Shown here piece by piece: positions 1 to 8,222 of a DNA stretch of 64,000 bases. Positions within the stretch are counted from its first letter, which is position 1, and each line of letters opens with the position of its first letter. Below the pieces are notes generated by a model, which did no database searches, was not told the origin of the DNA, and saw nothing but the letters and a program-made list of their open reading frames with translations. Source of the DNA: a bacterium (GTDB lineage Bacteria > Joyebacterota > Joyebacteria > Joyebacterales > Joyebacteraceae); contig JALGZD010000191.1 of NCBI GenBank assembly GCA_025782395.1, forward strand, positions 1-64,000. The letters are read 5' to 3'. Made by a program: the position numbers and the translations under genes.

Positions 1-629
1 AGAAAGTCCTCAATCCGTGCGATGAGGGCGCGTTCCAGCTCGCGTTCGGAATGCTCTTCGCCCATTTCAAGAAAGTCGAAGGTGTATTCATCTTTCACGG
101 CAAGCTTCGCATGTACACGCTGGCTGGGGGTCAGCGCCTTGTCGAAGTTGGTCTGGCCAAGCAGAGACTTCTCGTAACTCTGGTTCTCGATCTGATGGAT
201 AAGCACGTTCTTGGACCAGCCGAATTTCCGGGTCATGCGGATGTAGAACTGGCGTTCCAGAGGGTCTTTGCGGCGCTGGAGGATGATCAGGTTATGGGTC
301 CAGCCGATTTGTGCAACCAGTGGTTGCACTTTTGGCAGGTCGCAGTACGCGAGGTAGAATTCCCGCATGTAGAAGACATTTCTGCGGGAATAGCCGCTGA
401 CGCCGGGGAACTCCTGACGCAGGTCTGCGGCAAGTTGCTCGGCGATGGCGGCCCCATGATCGGCGTTGGTCTGCCGGACGGCAATCAGCTTGCCGATGTC
501 CCAGTAAAGCGCGACCAGTTCCTTGTTGACCGCTTTGAGGGCTTCGTATTGGGCTGACCGAACGCGCTCCTTCACTTCCGCCAGAAGCACAGCGTAATCG
601 TCAGGTAGCCGCTTCGAGAGTTTGGTCAT
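1..629 (-). CDS. DUF1016/YhcG-family PDDEXK nuclease protein, 3' end outside window
   Basis: The frame starts at ATG 629 and stays open to the left edge, so only the first 209 residues are present. They begin MTKLSKRLPDDYAVLLAEVK and contain VNKELVALYWDIGKLI, SGYSRRNVFYMREFYLAY and GWTHNLIILQRRKDPLERQFYIR, typical of the DUF1016 N-terminal helical domain. In this family a PDDEXK nuclease fold follows; here it would lie beyond the window. The start overlaps the hsdM stop in an ATGA, so the two are translationally coupled. Genes of this family often sit among type I restriction genes between hsdM and hsdS, so a role in restriction or defence is likely but not proven. The family assignment comes from recognised sequence patterns only. 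Confidence 0.8.
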   Translation of the reverse strand, partial: MTKLSKRLPDDYAVLLAEVKERVRSAQYEALKAVNKELVALYWDIGKLIAVRQTNADHGAAIAEQLAADLRQEFPGVSGYSRRNVFYMREFYLAYCDLPKVQPLVAQIGWTHNLIILQRRKDPLERQFYIRMTRKFGWSKNVLIHQIENQSYEKSLLGQTNFDKALTPSQRVHAKLAVKDEYTFDFLEMGEEHSERELERALIARIEDF

Positions 630-2740
630 ATTCCCAACTCCTCGAAGTTTGTCTTGATTGTTGCAGCCAGCTTCACCGCCTCGTTGTTGAGGTCTTCCAG
701 CTCCACATGAATATCGCGCAGGGTCTCCTCAAAGTCAAAATCCTCGTCCACTTCCTCAGGGGCGACGCCGACGTAGCGCCCGGGAGTCAGGCTCCAGTCG
801 TTTGCCTCGATCTCGGCGCGGTCCACCAGCCTGACCAGTCCCTCAACGTCACACAGCTCTGCCTCCGGGAAGCGCTCGGTGAGCCAGTGTGCCTGCCGCC
901 AGAAATAGCGCACCTGCTTGAGCTGCTCAACCACCAACTGGCGGGCCCCGTCCGCGGTCTTCCGGACGCGAATGACGTCCCTGCTCACCCAGGCATCGCT
1001 CTGCTTGGCATCGCATTCCTTCTCGCAGGTCTCAATGAGGCGCGAGGCAAGCTTGTAGAGTAGATCCGTCTGTCTGATAAGGTCACGGCTTGATTCAGCC
1101 AGCGAAGCAAGTCGGTCGACCGCCTGTTTGAGATCGCCGTTGGTAGTCTTCTGCTGTTTCCACGCCGCTTCGTGTTCGGCGATGGCATGCCGGAACGCCT
1201 TGACGTCTGCATAGAAAGCAGGCAGCGCCTCGGTTAGTTCCTTCTGCACCTCGGCGTGAAGTGCGTCGTCAGCCAGCGTGTCCAAGAAAGGTTGTATGAT
1301 ATCGCTAAGGGCATCAAGCGCGGCGACGAAGTCCGGCAGAGGCTGGATGCTCTCGCCGCTTTCGTCCTCGCTGCTGAAACAGCCTGCGCCTTCTTCAATG
1401 GTGTGGCGGCAGTAGCCCGAGACGAGGTCGAGATACTTCTCGGTCTGGCCGCGGTAGAGCCACACCATAGCCAGCAGGTTCCGCCGCTGCTCGGGGCTGA
1501 AGTCGCATATCTTGCGGGTGACCTTGCGGTAGACGTTGCGTGCGTCGATCATCAACACCTTGTCGCGGTGCGCCTCAGGCTTGTCGCGGTTCAGGAACCA
1601 CAACTCGCAGGGCACGGTGCGGGTGTAGAAGAAGTTCGAACGGATGGCGATCATCACATCTACGTCACCGGTCCCCACCAGCTTCTGGCGCACCTTGGCT
1701 TCGCCGCCCCCGGCGCTTGAAGCCTGCGATGACATGACGAAGCCGGCACGCCCGCGTTCGTTCAGGTAGCTATAGAAGTAGCTGATCCAGACGTAGTTGC
1801 CGTTTGAGACCTTGTCCTTCTTGTTGACGCCGGGCAGACCGAAGGGCAGGCGCGGGTCGGTCTTGACCTTGTCCGCGTCGATCTCGTCGACGTTGAATGG
1901 GGGATTTGCCATCACGAAGTCGGCCTTGCCGAGCAGTTCGTGAGGGTCTTCATAGTAGGTGATCGCCTTCTGAATGTCACCTTCGAGGCCATGGACTGCC
2001 AGGTTCATCTTGGCAAGGCGGATGGTGGTGGCGTTCTTCTCCAGACCGCGGAAGGTGAGCCGGTCGGTGGGGTTCTGACCGTGCTCCTCCACAATGCGGG
2101 CGCTCTGCACGAACATGCCGCCGGAGCCGCATGCCGGGTCCAGCACCGTGCCGCCCTCCGGGTCGAGCACGTGGGCGATCAGTGAGACCAACGAGACGGG
2201 CGTGAAGAACTCGCCGGCGTCATGGGCCTTCTGGTCGGCGAACTGAGTCAGGAAGTACTCGTAGATGCGGCCGAAGACGTCGCCCGAGACACGCTTGAGT
2301 TCGTCGGGGTTGAGCGTGCGAAGCAGCTGGCCAATGACATCATTGTCCAGCTCTTCGTACTCGCTCTTGGGTAGAACACCCTGAAGGTTCTGATAGTCCC
2401 TTTCGATCGATTCCATCGCCTCAACAAGCGCGTTGGCGTGGTCCTCGCTGTCGGGCAAAGCCACGAGATAGTCGAACTGCGCCCTTGGCTGCAAGAAGAT
2501 GGCACTCTGCTGAGAGAAGTCCTCCTTGGTGAGCGCGCGCGTCTTGCCTCCGCGAGTCGGCAGGTTAGCCTCAATCTTGTCCTTCACCGCCAAGTAGCGA
2601 CTGTAGGCGTGCCGGAGAAACACCAAGCCCATGACCGGGAGAAAGTACTCGTTGCTGGCGTAGTTGGAATTAGCGCGGAGGGTGTCCGCTGCGCTCCAGA
2701 GGCGCTTCTCGATGGCTTCGATGTGTTCTAGTTGGGCCAA
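626..2740 (-). CDS. hsdM: Type I restriction-modification DNA methyltransferase, M subunit
   Basis: This 704-residue protein is the modification subunit of a type I restriction system and should methylate adenine in DNA using S-adenosylmethionine. The order is an N-terminal helical HsdM_N domain (about 1-150), GEFFTP at 176-181, SAM-binding motif I DPACGSGGMF at 201-210, and the catalytic NPPF at 279-282. The C-terminal 250 residues are long, charged and helical, longer than in many HsdM proteins. The start is a TTG with GGAG six bases upstream (CGGAGTGAGCA-TTG). Its stop overlaps the next gene in an ATGA. No specificity (HsdS) or motor (HsdR) subunit is visible, so those genes probably lie further left. 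The family call is firm; whether the system is complete cannot be judged. Confidence 0.95.
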   Translation of the reverse strand: MAQLEHIEAIEKRLWSAADTLRANSNYASNEYFLPVMGLVFLRHAYSRYLAVKDKIEANLPTRGGKTRALTKEDFSQQSAIFLQPRAQFDYLVALPDSEDHANALVEAMESIERDYQNLQGVLPKSEYEELDNDVIGQLLRTLNPDELKRVSGDVFGRIYEYFLTQFADQKAHDAGEFFTPVSLVSLIAHVLDPEGGTVLDPACGSGGMFVQSARIVEEHGQNPTDRLTFRGLEKNATTIRLAKMNLAVHGLEGDIQKAITYYEDPHELLGKADFVMANPPFNVDEIDADKVKTDPRLPFGLPGVNKKDKVSNGNYVWISYFYSYLNERGRAGFVMSSQASSAGGGEAKVRQKLVGTGDVDVMIAIRSNFFYTRTVPCELWFLNRDKPEAHRDKVLMIDARNVYRKVTRKICDFSPEQRRNLLAMVWLYRGQTEKYLDLVSGYCRHTIEEGAGCFSSEDESGESIQPLPDFVAALDALSDIIQPFLDTLADDALHAEVQKELTEALPAFYADVKAFRHAIAEHEAAWKQQKTTNGDLKQAVDRLASLAESSRDLIRQTDLLYKLASRLIETCEKECDAKQSDAWVSRDVIRVRKTADGARQLVVEQLKQVRYFWRQAHWLTERFPEAELCDVEGLVRLVDRAEIEANDWSLTPGRYVGVAPEEVDEDFDFEETLRDIHVELEDLNNEAVKLAATIKTNFEELGI

Positions 2741-2776
2741 TGCTCACTCCGTTTGTGTTTGTCCACAGCGCTTACG

Positions 2777-2838
2777 GCTCGCATACCAGCCGCGAGCGTT
2801 CAGGCTGGCGCGGCGGGTGCCAGCGGCGCAGCCGCGCC
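2777..2838. other. Two adjacent inverted repeats in the hsdM leader
   Basis: The 192-base gap between hsdM and the large upstream gene carries two hairpins. The first pairs GCTCGC (2777-2782) with GCGAGC (2792-2797). The second pairs GGCGCGGC (2807-2814) with GCCGCGCC (2831-2838). Neither is followed by a T-run in either direction, so they are not convincing intrinsic terminators. They could be a REP-like element or a structured leader of hsdM. No gene is visible in the gap. Confidence 0.45.
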
Positions 2839-2932
2839 TGCAACCGGTGTGACAGCCAAGCTCGTCGGCTGCTTGCGCTGGCTGGGCGGCGGGCTCAGCT
2901 ACCAAGTGACATAGCACGCATCACACTGGCCT

Positions 2933-5900
2933 CTAGGGACGCCAAGATATCTCGCCGAATCTGACTTCGGTGCTGGCGGTCAGCTTCTCGATCTCGGTGG
3001 TGAACTCGTGCACTTGGCTATCCCGCCACACGAAGCCGGCAGGCAGCTGTAGTGCGCGCCACAAACCAGAGCCGGCAATTGCCAAGGTCGCGATACCATC
3101 GGGCAGCCCCGACTCCCGATCCTTGATGGCCAGCTTCAAGCGGCTCAAGTGCTCCCAGAAGCGGCTCCCATGGATTTCGGGAGTGAGTCCGAGACGGTAT
3201 ACCAGTGTACCGACGAAGTCACATCGGATGACCAGGATGCGTGCATGGATGTTGGTTCCCCTCTGCGCTGCTAGAAGCTCCGACAAGACGGCTTGAGCAT
3301 TCCTTCGGGCTCCCCGCCCGGAGAGAAAGATGTGCTTCTCGTCGTTGTCCGAATCCAGATCCCCGTTCCAGCAGTGGATCTCCTCTTGGGCAAACGTGAT
3401 GGACCTAGCGACTCGGCGAAGACGGTCATTGATCTGCTTCTTGAAGGCGCGGACACGTTCACGATGCTCGTCCACGGCCTGGTCGGATGGCAATCCGGTG
3501 GCGGTTGAGTTACGGATGTCATACCAAACCAAGTACTTGTACTGGCGCCGGAACGGGAGCCGTCCGAATTCCCCAATTGTCGGAACGACCTCGTCACCAA
3601 GCGAAGCGATACGAGCATCTATATCCCGGATGTACCGTGTGCACCAGCCAAGGACAGCTTCGCCCTTGTGCTTGTGCCCCTCTGCACTGAATAGACTCAA
3701 TTGTCTGGATGGGTCTGGCGAGGCCTGCTCGATCTGGCGCGCGTGGCTCCTAAGTCTCCTGTACAACTTGTAGCCTCGGTCGCTCAATCTGAGTCGGTAG
3801 CGCCGTCTATGATTGTAGTGATCATCGAGCTTCTCAAGGGCCCGTTCCCTCCGGGCACGCACACGTGAGCCCCGGGGACCCAGTTCCATGGCGGCGTCAA
3901 GGATGGAGATCTCTAGTGCGCTCATGACTGCCAACAGCTCCCATACTAGGGCAGCGGATGAATCGATCCAAGGTCCGAAGCGGCGCTCTTCTTCAACAGC
4001 CATCAAGTCCTCTGCGGAACGCCAATAGCCAGCCCAACGTCTTGCCACGAGTTCCATGCCGAGCTCCTCTCGCAGGAATCGTTCACACTGTTTGACGAGC
4101 TTCCCGTGCATGGATGACTTGTGCGCCGCATACTTGAATCGTCCTTGGTTCAGTGCCAAGCTACCGGTGCCTCTCGCAAGACTGTCCGAGAAACCGAGCA
4201 AGCTGCGTTGCGAGTGCCAATCCACCGCCTCGAGTTCCGTTGCCCCGTGTCTGCGCCACCACTTCATGAAGTAGACCAGTTCGGCATGCATGGCGCCTGC
4301 GAGCATCCTAGGGGGCCAGCAAACAGCCAATATCGTGAGTTTGTCGCCATCGAGCGGGGGTATCGCGCGCTTGGGCACGCGGTGCTTCCCCCGAGAGCGA
4401 AGCAGTAGCCCAAGAATGCTGCCAAGCTCGAAGGCGAAATCTGGCGCCTCGGTGCGATGGTGATTGGCGTCTATCCGCTTGCCCGGTGCGTACCGCTCGT
4501 TCACCTTCGTTATGACGCGTCGCTGAAGCATGTAGTCCGTTAGCCACAGGTCGCGGTCAGGATAGGACCGTGGCTCAACCGTGACCTTAGCAATCGGCCC
4601 CATTGGGGCGAATTCGATGCGAGCTGTTCCCTCGGCTCCTGTCGTCCCGAAGAAGGGCTCGATGTATTGCTGGGCCATACCAATTCTGAGCAGCAACACA
4701 AGCGTCTTCTCAAATGCGATCTTCGGAGCACTGGAGACCTTGAGTTCGCCAATGAGTCCCTGCAACGCTTGTTGGCCCAAAGCCAGCTCCGCATCCGCGA
4801 AACGGGCATCTTCTCCGTGCCGGTAGGCCCGAAAGACAACGCCGTTTCGAAAACACGTCGTGGGGACCGCTATGCCGTAATCGTTGAGAACATCGAGAGC
4901 TGAACTGAGGAGATTCGTCTGCTGTGTGCTGGAGGGGATGCCAGCCAGTTCCAGGAAGTGGCGAGATAGGGACTCCCATGGAATTCCCGTCGTGAGTCTG
5001 TCTCTGTGAGGCGCTTCCTTCGGATCGGCATCAAGGACTCGTTGCTTGAGGCGCCTCGCCTCGAGGCGCGCTGGAATCTCCCTCGAGTCGAATAGGTCTG
5101 TGAATGTCTGGGTGAAGAACGCCAGAAGATTGTCGGGAAGCCGATTGGACTTCCCTTGGAGCGATTCGAAGCCGTATTCCGCTATCGACTGCGGCATTGT
5201 AGCTGGATGCGGCGCAGCGGTGCGGCGTTGGAGTTGCGCCTGTCGAAGCGAACGGTACTCCACTCGGTGAAGAGGGTCGTCGAGCGAGCACCGCCACGGT
5301 CCAAACACTCGCTGAGCAACACGGGGGTCAAAGCTCGCGCTTTCGCACACGCCTGCCTGCTGCAACGTAAGGAAGAAACGCTGCCCGACAACCAGGCTGA
5401 CCAGATACTGAAGTGCTCTCTGAGAGGCGGCTGGGGCACTGACGGAGTTGCGCAGTCTCTCTGCTGCAGACTGAGCGTTGTCCGGGAACACTGAGACTAC
5501 CAACCGAAGAGCCTCATCGACGGATTCCGGAGAGAGAGAACTCACAGTGACCAGAGGAACCGTCTGGAGCCAGTACTTGCCGCGCCCGCGCCTGATATAC
5601 GTTCTCACCTTCACGATTTCGAGACACCGCATCAGGTCTTCCCCCAGCAACGCCTCGAGGTCGTGACGGACTGTGCCTCCAGGGAAGAAGGACACCGTAG
5701 TGATGCCGTTTCTGTGCTGCAGCGAACTCGACACGTCATGTGCCGACCAGTCAAGAAGCACGGGTATGCCGCCGACCTCTCCCTTCGATAGGGGAAGGGC
5801 ATAGGACATCGGGAAGTCGACAACATAGGGCCTTGGTGCAAGCGACAGAGCTCGCACCTCAGATGTGCAAAACGACATTACACGAGCATCAGGCATGCGA

Positions 5901-6289
5901 ACTGACACGAAGTCAGGCTGAATCAGCTCAGGCACCCACCAATCGGTGTCAACGCAGAATGTGTGCGTACTAACGTCACATCCTAGCTCGGACACCAAGA
6001 AGCGACGAGCAGTTGCTAGCGTTGTGCCAACGATTAGAGTGTCATCAACAAGAGCGACGCGCGACCCGCGCAACGGCTCGCAGTCGGCGTCCAAGACTCT
6101 GTCAGTGAGCACTGGCCTCTCGATTGGTGGAGCTCCCGCCGCGACAAGGACATCGTACAAACAGAGTGATTTCCTAGCCATGAAGACAACCGCGTCTGCG
6201 TCAATCTGCGCGAGATGGTTGCCGTAGTCGATCAGCAGCGGCACAAGGTCCGGCTCGAACTGACTTAGAACTACATCTCTCCAACTCAT
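2933..6289 (-). CDS. Large protein with N-terminal phosphoribosyltransferase signature and C-terminal nucleotidyl-cyclase-like domain
   Basis: I chose ATG 6289 because AAGGAG lies five bases upstream; an upstream in-frame start adds 11 residues. The 1118-residue product has a type I phosphoribosyltransferase-like region at its N-terminus: VALVDDTLIVGTTL (VDDTLIVGTT about 81-90) matches the PRPP-binding loop, preceded by a Rossmann-like strand (DADAVVFMARKS). The middle 700 residues are mostly helical and unrecognised, with a basic stretch (RYRLRLSDRGYKLYRRLR). Near the C-terminus YKYLVWYDIRNST (Asp924) followed 53 residues later by CWNGDLDSDNDEKHIF (Asp977), then HARILVIRCDFVG, resembles the two metal-binding aspartates and strand pattern of class III nucleotidyl cyclases. 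There is no signal peptide or membrane segment, so it should be cytoplasmic. It sits upstream of hsdM on the same strand. A conflict or defence signalling role is inferred; no function is established. The PRTase call is fairly strong, the cyclase call moderate. Confidence 0.75.
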   Translation of the reverse strand: MSWRDVVLSQFEPDLVPLLIDYGNHLAQIDADAVVFMARKSLCLYDVLVAAGAPPIERPVLTDRVLDADCEPLRGSRVALVDDTLIVGTTLATARRFLVSELGCDVSTHTFCVDTDWWVPELIQPDFVSVRMPDARVMSFCTSEVRALSLAPRPYVVDFPMSYALPLSKGEVGGIPVLLDWSAHDVSSSLQHRNGITTVSFFPGGTVRHDLEALLGEDLMRCLEIVKVRTYIRRGRGKYWLQTVPLVTVSSLSPESVDEALRLVVSVFPDNAQSAAERLRNSVSAPAASQRALQYLVSLVVGQRFFLTLQQAGVCESASFDPRVAQRVFGPWRCSLDDPLHRVEYRSLRQAQLQRRTAAPHPATMPQSIAEYGFESLQGKSNRLPDNLLAFFTQTFTDLFDSREIPARLEARRLKQRVLDADPKEAPHRDRLTTGIPWESLSRHFLELAGIPSSTQQTNLLSSALDVLNDYGIAVPTTCFRNGVVFRAYRHGEDARFADAELALGQQALQGLIGELKVSSAPKIAFEKTLVLLLRIGMAQQYIEPFFGTTGAEGTARIEFAPMGPIAKVTVEPRSYPDRDLWLTDYMLQRRVITKVNERYAPGKRIDANHHRTEAPDFAFELGSILGLLLRSRGKHRVPKRAIPPLDGDKLTILAVCWPPRMLAGAMHAELVYFMKWWRRHGATELEAVDWHSQRSLLGFSDSLARGTGSLALNQGRFKYAAHKSSMHGKLVKQCERFLREELGMELVARRWAGYWRSAEDLMAVEEERRFGPWIDSSAALVWELLAVMSALEISILDAAMELGPRGSRVRARRERALEKLDDHYNHRRRYRLRLSDRGYKLYRRLRSHARQIEQASPDPSRQLSLFSAEGHKHKGEAVLGWCTRYIRDIDARIASLGDEVVPTIGEFGRLPFRRQYKYLVWYDIRNSTATGLPSDQAVDEHRERVRAFKKQINDRLRRVARSITFAQEEIHCWNGDLDSDNDEKHIFLSGRGARRNAQAVLSELLAAQRGTNIHARILVIRCDFVGTLVYRLGLTPEIHGSRFWEHLSRLKLAIKDRESGLPDGIATLAIAGSGLWRALQLPAGFVWRDSQVHEFTTEIEKLTASTEVRFGEISWRP

Positions 6290-6522
6290 GGCAACTCCTT
6301 GCGAACGGCCTCTTCGAGGCACAAATGCAGCTTTCGCCGTGTGCGGCGCATCTCACCAGTCCACATCAGACAATGACGGCGTTTATCGATCCTGGCCCGC
6401 CGTGCTTGAAGATGTGGCTCTAGTCGGACTTGGGGTGTCGCTGGGCTCATTGACATGATCCAGAGTCCCACGATGTCACGAACGCCGTCAACCGCTTCAC
6501 AGCCATTATCGTGAGAATACAT
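6286..6522 (-). CDS. Possible small basic protein coupled to the PRTase-cyclase gene
   Basis: This 78-codon frame ends in a TGA that overlaps the ATG of the large downstream gene (ATGA at 6289-6286), an arrangement repeated at several real gene junctions in this window. The product is cysteine- and arginine-rich: RRARIDKRRHCLMWTGEMRR and TRRKLHLCLEEAVRKELP form a basic helical C-terminus. No clear ribosome-binding site precedes ATG 6522, and an internal ATG further in is no better, so the start is uncertain and the frame may be chance. I recognise no family. If real, it would be the first gene of the PRTase-cyclase unit. The rest of the 6290-6574 gap holds nothing I can name. Confidence 0.35.
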   Translation of the reverse strand: MYSHDNGCEAVDGVRDIVGLWIMSMSPATPQVRLEPHLQARRARIDKRRHCLMWTGEMRRTRRKLHLCLEEAVRKELP

Positions 6523-6574
6523 CAGGCATGAGCAGCAATCAAATCTCTTATGGGAACTTGCGCGGCAGACACGT

Positions 6575-8164
6575 TCAGCCCCCCCGCCCTGAGATCTCCG
6601 CCTCCCCGAGCAGCGCTGCGACGCCCGCCAGCTGCGCGGGCTGGGAGCCATCGTAGCAGCAGAGGATGGCGTCGGCGCCCTCCACCGTGTGCGCCAACTG
6701 CGGCCCGGCGAAGAGCAGGGCGATAGACTGCCACGAAGCAGCAAGGAGCCGCGTGATCACGGCGGCGACGGTTCCGTCGGGGCCGGAGTGCCCCTTCCAC
6801 GCGGATATCTCATCGAAGAGAGCGATGATGCAGAGCTCGGAGGTCAAAGCGTTATCGATGATGCCGCTGGCCTCGGCCTCAGAGCAGTCCACGTCGAGAA
6901 TGATGAGTTCCGCTCCGGGGAACTGCGACTCAAGCCGCTCACGTAGCCAAGTCACGCCATCGGGTTGCTTCGGATCCGTCACCGCTACGAGTGACACCGC
7001 ACCTGAGAGCACTTCGGCCGGAAGAGGTATCAGGCCTGTCTCATCTGAGAGGAGCGTCACGCCACGAGTAGCAATCGCTGCCGCCACTGTTGCGGGCTCC
7101 TCAAATGTGATCCCGAGGCCCTCGGAGAGGCCTCCCGGCGCCGGACCCGGCATCGCACGCGATGCGAGCCATCCGAGAAGCTCCTCCGCCCGGGCAATCG
7201 AAGCATCAAGTCGTTCCTCTGACAGCCGACCACTCTCAGTTGCTTCCACGATGCCGTCTATCGCAGCCTCCACGTCAGGGGGCATCAGGAGCATATCCGC
7301 GCCAGCCTCAAGCGCGAGCACTACGGCCTCGCCCGGCCCGTAGCTCTCGGTGATCCCACCCATGAGGAGCGCGTCGGTCACTACAAGCCCTTCAAAGCCG
7401 AGGTCCCCCCGAAGAAGTGCAGTGGAGATATCAGGCGCGAGTGTTGCGGGCAGGCTGTCCGTGGAACGGCTGTCGCTCGCATTCGACTGGAGCCCCGGAT
7501 ACGCCACGTGCGCCGTCATGATCACCTTGACGCCTTCATCGATCGCTGCTCTGAATGGAACCAGCTCACGGGCATGAATCGTCGCGCTGTCTGCATCCAC
7601 TACCGGAAGCTCTATGTGCGAGTCGCGCTTCGTATCACCGTGACCGGGGAAGTGCTTGGCGGTCGCCGCAACTCCTGCAGCCTGCAGACCCCGCACGAAC
7701 GCACACGTGAAATCTGCGACCATTGAGGGCTCGGTTCCGAACGCGCGCACACCGATGATTGGATTTGTGGGCTCTGAATCGACGTCGGCGACCGGGGCAA
7801 AAACGAGGTTGATACCCACACGTCGAGCTTCCGAGCCAGTCACCCAGCCTTGCGCCTGGGCGAGCCTAGGGTCACCCGTGGCGCCGCACATCGCGAGCGA
7901 AGGGAATGCTGTGGCGCCCCGAACCTGTTGGCCGAGTCCACGCTCTAGGTCGGATGCGACAAGAAGTGGGAAGGCGGAGCACTCCGAGAGTCTGCGGATC
8001 ATCTCCGGCGTGCGGTCAGCCTGGCCGCCGAAGAGGCAGAGGCCGCCAATACCGAGATCGCGGATCTCATGCTCAACGCGCGCGTACTCGACGCTTGGAT
8101 CGTCCCCAGCCCGATCGGAGATGTGGCTCATGATGAGCCGCGCGGCCTTACCTCTGATGTTCAT
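6575..8164 (-). CDS. nagZ: Glycoside hydrolase family 3 beta-N-acetylhexosaminidase (NagZ-like)
   Basis: This family removes N-acetylglucosamine from GlcNAc-anhydroMurNAc (peptides) during murein recycling. I chose ATG 8164, which has GGGGAG seven bases upstream, over a GTG five codons earlier. Counting from that GTG, the hallmark KHFPGHGDT is at 175-183 with DSH at 186-188 (the mobile catalytic loop), and the nucleophile Asp is in GLVVTDAL at about 269. The protein is some 190 residues longer than E. coli NagZ. The extra C-terminal part, from about residue 350, resembles the Rossmann-like second domain of longer GH3 enzymes. No signal peptide is seen, which fits a cytoplasmic enzyme. It follows anmK by 58 bases in the murQ-anmK-nagZ unit, which supports the substrate. 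Confidence 0.92.
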   Translation of the reverse strand: MNIRGKAARLIMSHISDRAGDDPSVEYARVEHEIRDLGIGGLCLFGGQADRTPEMIRRLSECSAFPLLVASDLERGLGQQVRGATAFPSLAMCGATGDPRLAQAQGWVTGSEARRVGINLVFAPVADVDSEPTNPIIGVRAFGTEPSMVADFTCAFVRGLQAAGVAATAKHFPGHGDTKRDSHIELPVVDADSATIHARELVPFRAAIDEGVKVIMTAHVAYPGLQSNASDSRSTDSLPATLAPDISTALLRGDLGFEGLVVTDALLMGGITESYGPGEAVVLALEAGADMLLMPPDVEAAIDGIVEATESGRLSEERLDASIARAEELLGWLASRAMPGPAPGGLSEGLGITFEEPATVAAAIATRGVTLLSDETGLIPLPAEVLSGAVSLVAVTDPKQPDGVTWLRERLESQFPGAELIILDVDCSEAEASGIIDNALTSELCIIALFDEISAWKGHSGPDGTVAAVITRLLAASWQSIALLFAGPQLAHTVEGADAILCCYDGSQPAQLAGVAALLGEAEISGRGG

Positions 8165-8222
8165 CTCCGTGCTCCCCACGTGTGCGCATGCTCGGGCGGG
8201 TTGAGCTCCCCACGGCTACGCG

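Noticed and set aside
2777-2838. Integron attC site before hsdM.
   Set aside because: The expected attC core sites were not found; only plain inverted repeats are visible.
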